The notes beneath the pieces are model-generated. The model did not search any database, was not told where the DNA came from, and saw nothing but the letters and a program-made list of their open reading frames with translations. Positions 34,954 to 48,486 of a stretch of DNA of 50,212 nucleotides are shown piece by piece. Origin of the DNA: Candolleomyces eurysporus (taxonomy: Eukaryota > Basidiomycota > Agaricomycetes > Agaricales > Psathyrellaceae); contig JANBPK010001511.1 in NCBI GenBank assembly GCA_027579435.1, positions 1 through 50,212 on the forward strand, given 5' to 3'. The position numbers were made by a program, and so were the translations under genes. Positions within the stretch are counted from its first letter, which is position 1. Each line of letters begins with the position of its first letter.

Positions 34954-36235
34954 TCAACGTATCCTCCACATCGCAATCCCAGCCCTATCAGCATCCACAT
35001 CCTTCTTCACTGCTCCACTATTCTTGCTCCTTATCGCAGACGCAACAAGGAGCGCTACGGCATCCTTCAACGCGTCTTTCTTCTGTCGCAACATAATCAC
35101 CGAACTGTGGTCAGCCTGCTCGGAGGTCTCTGTCACGGATCCATCATCGTTATCCGACTCATCCGAGACCGCGAGGTGGATATCGGGGCCCGCTGCAATT
35201 TTGCCTTGTTCTCCAGATGCGGTACTCTCGCCTGAGGAGCCTTGCACGGCCACCCTATCCCAATCGACACACAAGTCCAAATACTCGAATAGCACCTGCA
35301 CGATCCCTTCAAACTTCCCGTCTTTGCTTTCCTTCATCTTCTTCTTGTCCGTTTGATCATCAGGATCAGAATTCAAGTCAGCGTCGTTGTTGTTGGCTGA
35401 ATACCCTTCAGCCGGAAGCTCGACTTCCCACAGCTTTTCGAGCGTCAAAGTGTCCCAAGCAACGAGCGGTGCGCCAGGTTTCACCGGAACGACTATACTC
35501 ACACACCCATTAAGGAGAATGTACCGAAGGACGCTCTCCCCAGGGCGCTTGCTCGTCGTCCATAAAGACCTGTGGGGTTTCAGCCCCACGACAAGCAAGA
35601 CCATATGTCTGGGCGGGTGGCTTGGCGGGGGAGGGGGAGTTGAGGGCGCAGCCGAGTTCGGAGCATCGTCCCCCGGTGGCGATCCGTCAGCCCCTCGGGA
35701 ACCGGTTGGCGAAGGTGACCGGCTCCTCAACTTCAAATTTTGCAGTGATTCTGAGAATGAGGAAGAAAGCCGTTCCACAAGATTAGGTTTGCCTGTGGAA
35801 AGTTGCTGTTCACCCTTGCCAGATGAAGTTGCTGAAGATTCTGCCTTCGATTTATCGCCATCGCCGCCGGTGTCCGGGTTTCCGTTCTCGGTGGGCAGTA
35901 ATCTGTTGCAGAGGGTTATGACAGAGGCGGATTCTGCCAGAAGTGTCTCGCCAATGCTGTAATCGCCTAAACAGGTGGGTATTGAACGTCGGGATCGCGA
36001 TGCAAACGAAGGAAGGGTTGGGAAGAGTAATCAGAGGTAATCAGTATCAGTCGAAAGGGCAGAATATAGGTAGAAGCTGACAAAAGTATAGATGAAAAGG
36101 ACAAAACAGAAGTATTGACTCTGGAACGACGCCTTGATTTCGTCCCAACCAACTACACCTGGCCCTTGAGAGAGGTGATATGACTCACCCGAAGGCTGAT
36201 ACTAGATCTACCTGGGAGAAGTCATCCGAGTCCAT
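34954..36235 (-). CDS. Unknown protein, acidic, 349 residues
   Basis: I do not recognise this family. Two exons on the minus strand: 36235-36189 ('MDSDDFSQVDLVSAFG') and 35956-34954, with a 232-base intron, long for this window but phase-consistent. Protein features: a helical-looking 'GETLLAESASVITLCNRLL' start, a Ser/Gly-rich linker, 'VERLSSSFSESLQNLKLRSR', a Pro-rich run with five consecutive prolines, a globular-looking middle containing 'MVLLVVGLKPHRSLWTTSKR' and 'LVAWDTLTLEKLWEVEL', and an Asp/Ser-rich tail before 'DALKDAVALLVASAIR'. No signal peptide or membrane segment. The second exon has no ATG of its own before 'MVLLVV', which supports the upstream first exon. Confidence 0.68.
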
Positions 36236-37011
36236 ATTCTATCTGGCTGGTAGCCACAAGATCGATACCACCCCCAATATCATATCACCACTCTCACCGA
36301 GCCCACTTGAAGATCATCCAGGAACCGCCCTAGATGATTCTGATCGAAGGGAAGGAACACAACACCCGGAATGAGAATCGAGAGATGGCAACGCTGTTTG
36401 AACGGGTGGCAGTGATGATAGACACAGTTCCCCCATGCACAGGAAGAGGATGATGTGAGTCACCAACGAAGTTGATGGACTCGACATACCGGACCCATAC
36501 CGTGACATAAGTCCAATATTTAAACTTCCGGCGGGAACCTTCACCGGAAAGTCGGTACGGGAATGAAAAACCATTTCGTCTGCACGGAACGAATTTGACC
36601 CATTCGTTCGTTCGCGGAGAAAGGTAGGGTGAAGAAACTCAAACGAAACGGAGGAAGTTCAACTGTCGTCGTTACCACTCACCTATGAGGAAAGGCCCGT
36701 GACAGAATATTACATCGGGTGTCATAGACCGTGGAATGACCGGCCTCCGAACACTCGCGAAGAGATACGGGGAAAACCATCCTTTCTCAATGGAAAGGTA
36801 ATCTTTGACTGATGAGAACAGGGACGGATCTCTGGGAAATCAGGACAAAAAAAATGTTTCGTCAATTAATAAGTCAACACCGTCAAGCCCATGAGTTTAA
36901 CGTTGAAACCCAAGTATCATCGAATGATAGATAGATGGCGGAGGAGTGAATGATGGGTAATACATATATTTCCATCCATCCATCAAAAAAGCTCAATTAT
37001 ATAGGGAACAC
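36236..37011. other. Intergenic
   Basis: No gene supported. It contains the promoter of the 36235 minus-strand gene and the 3' flank of the tentative gene at 37012-38458. An A-run lies near 36847. Confidence 0.5.
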
Positions 37012-38458
37012 TCACTCATGGATAGGACTCCTAAAAAAGCCCAGCTGCGCGTCCTCCATCGCCAACTTCAGCTTGAGCGTGATGATAAGCTCTTTGATGG
37101 CAGTAGTCTCCAGCCTCTCAGAGTGGATGGGCAAAATCTTATTGAGAGTCTTGCTGAACACGAGATCGTTGGCGACCTTGGTTGTAATGCTGAATCCAGC
37201 TTGGAGGCTTAGCTCGACGAGGATCGTACTGCCGAAAGAGGCTACAGCGAGCTCTGAAACGGGCACCATTCTGTCGTCGAGGGATGTCAAACGTCGAGTG
37301 TTGTCGTGATACAGTGGAGCATTTGAATCCGACAGTGACGGATCGATCCGCGGATACGTGCAAAAGCAAAAGGTCAGCGAACCGTGAAACGGCTAGGAGG
37401 AGAATAACGGATCAGGATACGCACACCGGCGCTGCCACTGCCGCCATCCCGCCCTAACAAGAGGTGATGTCGGAGATCAGCATAAGCATGTCTATATGCG
37501 TTCAGTTCCCGGGGAAAAATGGCAAGAAGATCACGAAACCTCGAGACTGCCGCGGTATTGAGAGAGGATCCATACAAGGGACGCTCAGTTGCGAAGTTGC
37601 CGCGGCAGCTCGAGGCGGGACCCTACACGGGATTGACGCTCGGGTGACGCCACCTTCCTGCACGAAGCAATGCTTCGAGCTCGAAGCCTCGGCAGCGCCT
37701 CCAAGTTCCGTCGAAATTGCTGCGGACAAGCTAGGAATACGAATCGATCACACACCGTCGCGACAATTACAGTATGCACAGCCAGATCCCGAAAACGGAT
37801 ACATGGCAGGAGCAAAGGGGATGAATCGCCCCACTATTAGGCAAATGACAGCAAGCAAGAGTAAGCCAGGAGATATCGCAATACCGGTACCGGTTATGCG
37901 GACGTGATCGATTATCCGGCGATATTCAGGGCCGCCACACACCAAACGAACGACGGGGACGGAGGAGGGTCACGAGCACCAATGCAGGGTTTTCCATGGC
38001 ATGGCACAAGAACAGAACCAACCAATGAAGGATCCACCGGAACCCGGGTCGGTGGTACATATTCCCAAGGGACGACAGGACAGGACAGATGAAACCCCAA
38101 GACCAAGTCGATGCATACGGTAACGGTGATCAGGAGCCAGGAAGCGAATTCGCGAAAATAAAGACGAAAAGTGAGGGATGATCAGTCAGAAAATGGCAGC
38201 TTCAAGGAAAGGACGAAAGGCTTACTGGAGATAAACATATGACGCTGGTTCCGGCAGCACGCAGGGATTCATAAGAGGATAGTGCAATCCTCCCTGTCAT
38301 TGACTGGAAATCCGTCAACACCGTGAGCACTCCTAGTCAGCACGATGTTCACTCACTTCAGCAAGCTTCCGCACAATCCAAGGGGCCGATTTCTCATCTT
38401 CATCGACAGCTTGGACAGACGCAGGGTCAACAGGGCTGAGAGCCGACGTATTTGCCAT
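37012..38458 (-). CDS. Tentative multi-exon gene of unknown function
   Basis: Not recognised. Two good 5' exons are visible on the minus strand: 38458-38357 ('MANTSALSPVDPASVQAV' ... 'WIVRKLAE', donor GTGAGT) and 38303-38226 ('SMTGRIALSSYESLRAAG', donor GTAAGC), both phase 0. A good 3' exon ends at 37012 and contains 'RRLTSLDDRMVPVSELAV', 'LQAGFSITTKVANDLVFSK' and 'ERLETTAIKELIITLKLKL', which look like a folded, helical protein; an acceptor near 37400 keeps this frame open. An exon around 37420-37570 ('FRDLLAIFPRELNAYRHAYA') may belong to it. The exons between 37.6 and 38.2 kb are unresolved, so the span could also be two genes. Confidence 0.4.
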
Positions 38459-38892
38459 GGCTGAGCACCGAAACGCCAAGGTGTGGTATAAGATCGTTAT
38501 CAATGCTGCCCTGATCTCTCGCTCGCCTTCGGGGTTGGCCGACAAGAATTTTACATAAAAACAGAACACAATTTGAATCCACCATGATTCCAAAGCACCA
38601 TGTTATTACAGCGACAATGATAGATATTCCACATGCGAAAACTACTCCATGATAAGGCGTTGAGGCCTTGCAGACATTCCACCAACACACACCGGCAAAT
38701 CCCAGACCCCGTTCTCGGTTAAATACTGAGATCCATCCCTTCTGCCTAGACCAAGAGCACTTAAATAATGACTCTGTTGAACGAATCACGCAAACATCCA
38801 CTCAATAGGACGTTGAAGATCCCATTCCTTTTTCTGGTTGGCTAGGGCACGTTGAGGCCGTTTAGATACCAAGTCCAGCAGTCTTCTTGCGC

Positions 38893-40787
<1,895 letters not shown>

Positions 40788-40972
40788 TTTTTGGTGGAGG
40801 TACTGGGAGGAGGAGGTTATCAAGATGAGGGTATGTTGCAAACCCCACCAGACGCGATCGAACGNTTTTTTATATCCATCCACGTGAACCTTTGCCGTGG
40901 CGTCGGCACTTCCCTCGGGTTCCCACGAGCCTGCACTTCACGGTCATCACCTGCCTCTCTCCGAGCCCAGCA
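40788..40972. promoter_or_regulatory. Bidirectional promoter between SAH1 and the Som1-like gene
   Basis: The two start codons point away from each other with only 185 bases between them, so both core promoters and 5' UTRs must fit here. One ambiguous base lies at 40865, next to a T-run followed by a 'TATATCC' sequence. No specific binding site is claimed. Confidence 0.65.
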
Positions 40973-41299
40973 ATGGAGTCGGGTCAGACCCACTGTCGAC
41001 TCGCGGAAATCGTGCAGTACACCTGCAGCCTCGAACGCGACAAGCGCACCGGAAAACAGCAGCTGCTCTGCACCCAGCTTCCCCGTATCTTCAAGCTGTG
41101 AGTCTCCTTGGCCTGCATCAGCAGCTGGTTCAGTGACGTCGCCTCCAGATGTCCAGGCAAGCCTGCAGTCGAAGTCACTAGAGTGGCGGACGTCAACCTA
41201 GCCACCGGAGAAGTAGATGTACCGGAAGCCTTGCCCTCCCAGATCAAGGCAAAGGAGTGGACCAGTGTCATTAGATACCCTACCTCTGACGAGGAATAG
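40973..41299 (+). CDS. SOM1: Small Som1-like mitochondrial protein
   Basis: Two exons, 40973-41097 and 41149-41299, phase-consistent, 91 residues. The arrangement 'CRLAEIVQYTCSLE', 'LLCTQLPRIFKLCPGKPAVE' (Cys-x8-Cys, then Cys-x8-Cys) and the following 'VT' match the conserved core of fungal Som1, a partner of the mitochondrial inner-membrane peptidase Imp1/Imp2 that processes proteins exported to the intermembrane space. The ~40-residue acidic C-terminal extension is not in yeast Som1. Without a profile search the family call stays provisional; a small twin-Cys intermembrane-space protein of another type is the main alternative. No N-terminal presequence is visible, as is usual for such proteins. 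Confidence 0.62.
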
Positions 41300-42088
41300 C
41301 CATTGCGGGCGAACCGCTTGTCCCCTTGGATGACTCGTGGGCACCCCGTTTCTGCGCCAGGCTGATGCTTCGAGCCCACTTGATCATATCCAAGTACGTT
41401 TGTTCACGCTCCAGCCGACGGAGTTGACCTCCATCCCCCGGCAGTCGTCACATCAAGGGTAGGCAGTGATTGCCCTTCCCGCCTGTACTTTAAGCCACTC
41501 GTAGTCCTTGCATCTGGTCGAAGCATCATGTCCACCGCCTGGGTCTCACCCTCCCTCCATCAAAGTCGGCGGAATCAGTGGGATATTCAGGATGGTGCCT
41601 TCTGTTCCCCACGAGTATCTTTGTGTCCGGATTCCTATTCAATTGCCGTGTGCGCGCCCTTGCGACAAGCACGACAGGAATCCAATCATCTCCCAGTGAG
41701 CATATCCCTCGACGGTTTTGGTCGATTTGATCCGGGAGAATGGAATGTCGAAAGGCTTTCGCGGTCTATCCCACCTTATTTTTCCACTTTCTGCGAAAGA
41801 TCATACGGGATCAATGTTTTTTACATGTTTTAGATCTAGTTTGGCTTGCCCATTTGATTTCGGTCTGTCCATCAATCATGCTAACCAAAATCTCGCTTAG
41901 AAGGGGAACCGCGCATCAGATTTGTGGGCGCCAGATTCGTGTCGCTTTTGTCACAGCCTCCACTTTCGCAGATCTCGAAGTGTTCTCCGATTACCCGTTG
42001 CGAACACCCTCCATCAGCTAGAAACTTCAAAAAGCCGTGCACCCAGCGATCAACCATCTTTCGTTGCCTCCTTCACCGCTTCCCCATC
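41300..42088. other. Intergenic: promoter of the 42089 gene
   Basis: Both neighbours are on the plus strand. Overlapping short plus-strand frames occur, but the chain begins coding convincingly only at the ATG at 42089. The 3' half is pyrimidine-rich, consistent with a fungal 5' UTR. Nothing else is supported. Confidence 0.55.
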
Positions 42089-43590
42089 ATGGATTCGCAG
42101 TTCAATTGGCTGCCTTATGTCATGCAAGACAGCAAAACAACTCGTATTAAAGACGAGCCCACAGATCCCAACACCACTATCCTCTCAACTTCCCCCTCAT
42201 CCACTCCCTTGTCGGTGACAAGGTCTTCTTCAACCTCCCGCCGAGGTTCGACTCCATCTTCGACCGGGCCCAAACGACAGCGACCTTACCCTTCGCTCAC
42301 TTCGGATCTATCCACTCGTAGAGCCAAAAGTGATATAATGTCTTCACAGAATTATGGGACCTGGTCCGGCCTTCGAGGCGGGAGTGGTCGGTCACACCAT
42401 CCCGCCCAACGTCGGTCTTCGGACGAAGAAGATCAGTCGGCGTATGGCAATTTGAATCCTGCTTATATGAATGTTTGTCTTTCAATTCTCTCACCAATAC
42501 GCCACTCATATGTCTCTCGTTCAAGGAACCTCAGTACTTGGCTAGTGTGTCAGAAGGCGAATTTCGACCGCCATCGTCAAACTCGAGCCTTACATCCAGT
42601 TTGACCGGTGCCATGGGAGAGACAAGCCTGTCCTCTCAGTCAAGAAGTTCTCGCTCGCCGCCATCGAATGTCTATAGCGGACCGATGCCGAGCCAGGAGC
42701 TTGGTTGGTCGAATAGCCAGATGAACATGGCCATGGGCAACACCACATACTCTGGTCATAGCAATCTGGCTTTCACCAACATGGCCTCCTCTTCTGTCAA
42801 CCCCATGTCGTTCAATGAATATACAGGAACACGAAACCCCTCCCCTACCGAATCCATCGCCCCTCCCTCCCCTCCTTACCCCCAAGCGTTCGACCAGTAT
42901 AATCGTGGTCAGATGGGCATGGCCAGCAGCAGGTCAGCAGTTGGCTACGGTGGCTCTTCCATCCCCGCGCCTTTCCCAGCGGATGTATCGATGCCACTGG
43001 ATGCAGGCGCTCATGACCACGAAGTTCGCCAGCTCCGTCGCAAGGTCCGAGAGCTCCAGATGGAGTTGCATCGCTCACGGACCGCGCTTGAGACCCTCCG
43101 AAACAACGTGCCCAACTCGTCAGCTCTCCCCACCCCTCCCCATTCGAGCAGCTTCCAAGCTGGTTGGAAAGCGAGGACGGAAGCGCGCAAGAAGCTGTTC
43201 TGCTCTCTTAACCGTGCTGGGAATGCCCTTTGCGCTTGGCATGATTCTCGCCGAGAACGCAGGGCCTATCCTCCCCGAAACGCGCCGCCCGGGTACCTCA
43301 ACTGTGGATGCACCTACGAGGAGGCTTTGTTCGAAGAGAGCCTTTCTCGTCATGGTGTGGGTTCTTATCACCCAGGAGAGACCGTCCGCATGGACCCTGC
43401 TCTCCGCAATCCGCTCTTGAAGTTGCTCGAGAAGCGCTACGGGTACAAGGATGGGGAGTTTGAGCACGACCCGATCACGGAGGAGTGGGCTGAGGGCGAA
43501 TCGCCCTCGGTCTGGGAGCAAAAGGCGCACTCTGGGCAGATCGTTCGCAGGAGACCCGACCCCAACGCCAACAACCATGACCGTGCATAA
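42089..43590 (+). CDS. Unknown nuclear-looking protein with a coiled coil, 482 residues
   Basis: Not a named family that I recognise. Two exons, 42089-42472 and 42526-43590, phase 0. The N-terminal ~280 residues are Ser/Pro-rich and disordered, with 'RIKDEPTD' (a sumoylation-like site) and basic 'GPKRQRPYP', suggesting a nuclear protein. A coiled-coil stretch, 'DHEVRQLRRKVRELQMELHR', carries a leucine/valine heptad pattern. A Cys-containing C-terminal domain follows: 'WKARTEARKKLFCSLNRAG', 'LCAWHDSRRERRAYPPRN', 'YLNCGCTYEEALFEESL', 'LEKRYGYKDGEFEHDP'. This C-terminal block looks conserved and is probably a basidiomycete-restricted domain (inference). Annotation as a transcriptional or coiled-coil regulator would be a guess. 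Confidence 0.8.
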
Positions 43591-45740
43591 AGCACGCCGC
43601 CGCCGACGCCGCACGCATAATGACCTCACGCCGGATGACGTAGGAATCACCTCGACTCTCTTTTTTACCCTATCCACCTCTTAATTGGCTCTCAAAAAGT
43701 CTCCTGGTTCCCCCATATTTTTATTTTATCATCACCAATTATTTTCTTGACAACCTGCAAGTTCGTCCTTTCTTTTGTATCCACAGTCTTTTCGTCTCTC
43801 TCGCATTGCACCATAGCACGCATCTTGTTATCACTGTATCTATAGCCCGATCACTCTGCCTCTACTTTACGACCTCTTGCTGGCTGCCTTTTTTATGCCA
43901 AGGGGTCATCACTAGATAATGACTCGTTAGCACCCGTGCTCACTCGTACAGGGGTTCGCGGCCTTTGTTACGAGTATCGGGATAGCCTAACACGAATTGT
44001 ATCCATAGTTGCATGTTTAGATATTTCTTTTTCCAATTGCATATTTATCACTCACATCTTTCGGGAGGGCTGATACCCGTTCTCGTTTCTGACGTTCTGT
44101 GTTGTTCGAGATGGTTTCCGCGAGGTGACCGAGGGTCATCAATCGGTGTTGCACATTGAACCTCGAGGTAGCTGCTATATCTGTGTGATGGAGGGATGTG
44201 CATCTTTGAATCTTGTTGGCGTTGGTCTGGTCAGTCGTCCGATCAGCGTAAGCGGTGGCCTGGGCATCTCGACTACCCGCAGATGGATATGTGAAGGCGG
44301 TATGATTGTACTACCAGGCACAGCGATTGGGTGCAGGATGCACCGTCGAAGGGTACATTTGTACAGGGACGACGATAATGTGGGGTTTGTTCTCGCACGA
44401 GGGCCCGTAGTTTCGGTGCCCCATTTTTCGAAATTCAGGCTCCTACGAGATTAAGCCCCGTTTTCGGAGTTGCCACCCACCCCTCCACTTCAAGCTTGAC
44501 ATAGATCTCGTGCAGGGTCGGTCCTGAGCGCCAGTGATGCCAGACCTCAAGCGTCGGTTATGGTACCTGCGCTGCGGAGCACATATGTATTACCATCCTA
44601 TCACCAGCAATTGTGGCCGAAAGATATGTTCTATAGGCTGTGTGGGTTTCTCCGTAGTGGCGAGATGGGCACTAGGCGAATGAACGAACACACTTGGAAG
44701 TAGCGATGGTGGTCGCCATCAAATCTTGGTGTTTTGAGTGAAGTTACACCAAGAACAGAGATAAGGCCCCCATAGGAAACAGGGGTGAGGTACCGGTATT
44801 CAGATAGATGGTATCTACCCTCAAATTTAATTGCCGCATGGAAAGCGTTCAGGGCAAGGAAGTGGAGAAACAGAAAACATACCGATGATCATTTCTATCT
44901 AACATCAATGACAAGACTCCCGCCAGGGTTTCCTAAAGGGTCAATGTCTAACATTTCCTGCCGCCCCAAGTCCCTTGTATAATTCTTTGATATGTTTTCC
45001 GGATCACTTGATTCGTTGCAGAAGACAAGAAGCGCATGGTCAAAGCCCTCTACATCTCCAGTTATCAAGCAATGCGTCGTTGTACTAATACTAGGACACA
45101 CTTGTTACAATTGATACTTCAGGTGCTCACTATCTTTTGATATATCTGATACAGTTAGGCTGCTTGAGAAACTTGATCAAGTGCATAACGAGCCTCGGTA
45201 TCCACCGTGCCTGTTGAGAGTCGTTGAGGCTTCCGGAATTGGAAGGTATTTTTCGTACGGGATAACGTTGCTGTGTGGCACACAACGCGATCACAGGCCT
45301 GTCGAAGACATGCGAATTGAAATGTCCGACGAATTCTCTCGCTTCGGTCGGCAGTGTTCGAATATTTGGCGAATCGCGGGAATCTCCTAATATTTCAGCT
45401 TCGTTATCGATGTAAATGTAGAGGTAATGAGAGCGCGAGGACGGAGGTGGCGCGATGATCCCGCCTATACAATCGAAGCGCTGGTCGGGGTTTGCCGACT
45501 GACGGTGCTCAAATTCCGACCTGTCCGAGTTGGACGGCGTCACCGTTAGCCTACCTTGCACCCTTCGCCCTTCCACCGACAAATTCTCAGGTCCTCCCCG
45601 CGTCTTCCCACCACGCTCTCAGCTGTCTCCACATCGACTGCGCCAACTGAGCTCCCATCGCGCAAACCTCTGATTGCCCTTGATCTTTGAGCTTTTTGGC
45701 AGCTACATCAAACCGCAAGCTCCGCTTCGAGGACGCATAC
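43591..45740. other. 2.1-kb stretch without a supported gene
   Basis: The first part is a T-rich 3' UTR-like sequence after the 43590 stop. Open frames at 44125-44454 (+) and 45130-45582 (-) lack motifs and plausible splice continuation. The last few hundred bases are the promoter of the Kar5-like gene. Confidence 0.45.
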
Positions 45741-47898
45741 ATGGCCGGTAAACTGGCTCAGACTGTCGTGGTTCTTCTGTACTTGGTCAACCTGGCCCGC
45801 GGCCACTCCTGGATGAGATCCTACCGCAGTTCTGCACATGGCACGTCTCCGACCGGTAGGCTCTGATCTCTGTGCGCGAGACCTGTACCGACGCAGCAAC
45901 CTCAAGCTGGTGAAGCTCATCACCTTCAGCAGTCGATCGAGGACTCGGAACTTAGGATGTTACAGCTTGGCAGCGGTGTGTACTCTCCCAGGACTAGGCA
46001 GGGACGGATTTTTTGGCGCATATATGTGACTCTACCTGGCGATTTCAGATGCTCTGGACCGATTCTTGCAGCAGTCCGACTGTTTTGGACGTGTAGGAAA
46101 GAAGATTCGATTCCAATGTGCCAGTCTTGAGCACCATCAAGATGAACGTGTCGCTGGTGATTCTTGATTTTTCTATTTGAAGAATATGCAGATAGGCTAA
46201 AAATCCTTCAGCGGCTATTTCGATGACCGTCTGCGAAATTAGGACCGGAAAACACTACTCTGTTCCGATGGAGTGTGGCTCGTTCGATCCTGAACTGGTT
46301 GACTTCTTTTCATCAGAAACAGACCCTACTCGGACGTCCGGACCCTGCGTCGAGTATGCAGTAATCCGTTCCCTTATCGCTCGATTCTGATTGTCTTGCG
46401 GCCCTGACATAGTGCACTCTCTCGAAGCGCACAGCTGTGGTCCAGTTACTCGGGATATCTGCGAGAAATTCGTGAGTGGGCCTCGCCTAAATTTGAACTT
46501 GGCGTTGAGCTTCAGCAGCCTTGCTTTGTGTGGCTTTTCGCAGGCTGAACGACATAGGTATGTCGGCGCTCCGATGTGACTGTATGTTGCTGACTTTTGT
46601 GATGGCTTTCAGATGTTGCTAGAGATATCTATAGAAATATCACTTTTGAAAAGATCCACTTGATCAAGTATCTACAGATGCAGCGTGCTCAGAGTGAAGA
46701 TCGGGAACTGAGGTGGGCCACCCAGCAAAAGGCAAGTTAAATCAGGTCCTCGTGTGCTCCAATAATCGCCTAACGTTATTTAGAGCCTTGAGAACCTCGT
46801 CGGAGAAATACGAACAGGGATATCTGGATTTCGGTCGGCTCAAACGGATTTCTCAGAGTATATGAAAAGTCTCATCGCTGAGGTATGGTTGTAGTCCTAC
46901 TTATGAGTCTAGTTGTTCATTTTGAAAGGTGGGGAAATACCATGCGTCGAGTTTTCGATCGCTCCTTGGCGACCTTGAAGCTAAGCAATCCAAGCTGCTT
47001 GAAAAAGTTGTCGTCTTTTCTAAATTTCGTGGTGGCTATATCTGACATGTGGTAGGGAGAAATTTCGCTGGAGAGGATCGTAACACGAGTAAGCCAGGTC
47101 AATTTTAACAAGGCTGTTTTTGTCAACGAATTTGAGCAATTACAGCACTCTACTGAGCTGTCAAAAGCTGCGCAGAGCTTGGAAAAGGCGGTTGCACAGC
47201 AGTCAGCTTTAATGGTCTCCCATTATCAGATTCATCGAGATTATATCGATGACATGGCGGTAAGGCACAGCGTCTCACAAGAACTGAATCGACTTTGAGC
47301 TCTCCAAAGGATCGGGCGTTAGCAAGGACATCTGAGATAGACCGTGGAATGAATGGCTTGATCTCAGTAAGTCATGCACCACCTCTGTGTTTCTCGACAC
47401 TCACAAAGCCGCAGGCGATCCTCTCTGTGAAAACAGAGATCTCCACTGTCGTCAATGATACGGCCAGGATTGGAAAAGGGCTTGCTACTCTCGAGGTTGG
47501 TCACAAGGGATTATCAGCAGTTGCAGGAGATCTGTCATTTTCCATTCGAGCTTTGACAAGCCATGTTAAATCCGAGCTGCATAACATCAACGACACGATG
47601 GTCAGCATGCAGCAACGACCCTTCAGCTATGCGCACCTCATGTCGATCGTGGGTGCCTCATGGAAGTGTATGGCTTTCCGACTGAATTGACATACTACAG
47701 CTGACAAGATCCACGTTTTCAGCTCCATGGTTCATCTTCTTGTTGGTCGTAACCAACGGTTCTCGGATTGGGTGGCTGGCAGTAGCTCTGTTGGTAAGTA
47801 GAGTAATCGCTGCACCGACCGCATTTAACGCTGCTCCAGAAATATTTAGTGCGTTCGCTGGTGATAAAAGGCTTAGGAGGGTGTCTTTGGATGAATAG
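45741..47898 (+). CDS. KAR5: Kar5/Tht1-type nuclear fusion (karyogamy) protein
   Basis: ER/nuclear-envelope protein needed for nuclear membrane fusion in mating cells. After the first exon I trace exons 45897-45975, 46049-46156, 46212-46353, 46413-46471, 46516-46557, 46613-46731, 46784-46882, 46929-47006, 47056-47259, 47310-47366, 47415-47648 and 47701-47898, all phase-consistent. The conserved Cys-rich N-domain is clear: 'DALDRFLQQSDCFGRVGKKI', 'CASLEHHQDERV', 'AISMTVCEIRTGKHYSVPME', 'CVDALSRSAQLWSSYSGYLR', 'FRRLNDID'. Long coiled-coil sequence follows, then hydrophobic C-terminal segments ('WFIFLLVV', 'IGWLAVALLVSRVIAA'), as expected for a tail-anchored Kar5. The signal-peptide-like start at 45741 ('MAGKLAQTVVVLLYLVNLAR') is out of phase with exon 2 by one base; an ATG at 45838 is in phase but has no signal peptide. 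The intron at 46732-46783 uses a GC donor. Confidence 0.82.
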
Positions 47899-48486
47899 GT
47901 AGGCTCACCGCCATCGCAATTATTTGAGATATTGACGTATGTGCAAGACAACGAGCATACCAATCGTCCAACCAATTTAGGGCCCGTTGCGACACCAAGG
48001 AATCGACCCGGCAAGCTTATCCAGCCGCCATCAGGGGCTCAGGTCTGTCCCGACTCCGTTCAGTCGCAAGCAAAAATGAGAGAGTCTCTCGCATACCAAT
48101 GAGGCTCATCCAAGGATAAAGCGGGTACCTGATACTTAGAGCTTATTCGACGACAGCCACTTTGTGATGAATCCGAGTCCTCTACTATATGGTGCTTACG
48201 GCTTTATGACGATGTATATCTTTGTTTGCTTTCACTCCGTTCAAGGAGACATGAGCTTTCTGGCGTCCCCGAGCCAGGTATGTGGCCCAGGCGCCGCCTC
48301 GTGTCACAACGGGGACAAATAGGAGGCCTAAAAAGGAAGGTATCCCAGAGTCACAGGGTGTGCGGCGCAAGCGTCTCCAGCCATGTTTCGTGCTTTCCAT
48401 TCTTCCACCACCACTACCACCTACACCACCCATTACAAGTCGCCGTAACCCACATCCGATTTGAAGAGAATCCAGGCCATTTCAGC
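47899..48486. other. Intergenic
   Basis: This holds the 3' flank of the Kar5-like gene and the promoter of the CCCH gene, both on the plus strand. No coding exon is supported. Confidence 0.55.

Noticed and set aside
36732..38330. Search for tRNA, rRNA or other structured RNA, here and in the other gene-poor stretches
   Set aside because: No A-box/B-box pair, clover-leaf or rRNA-like sequence was recognisable by eye. A covariance-model search would settle it.
38427..38801. Minus-strand open frame with a hydrophobic stretch overlapping the tentative gene start
   Set aside because: It uses another frame than the exon pair with good donor sites, has no signal or family resemblance, and its hydrophobic stretch is isolated.
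40984..41379. 131-codon minus-strand open frame
   Set aside because: Overlaps the two-exon Som1-like gene, which has matching splice phases and the expected Cys pattern.
43120..43677. 185-codon minus-strand open frame
   Set aside because: Arg-rich shadow of the C-terminal coding sequence on the plus strand.
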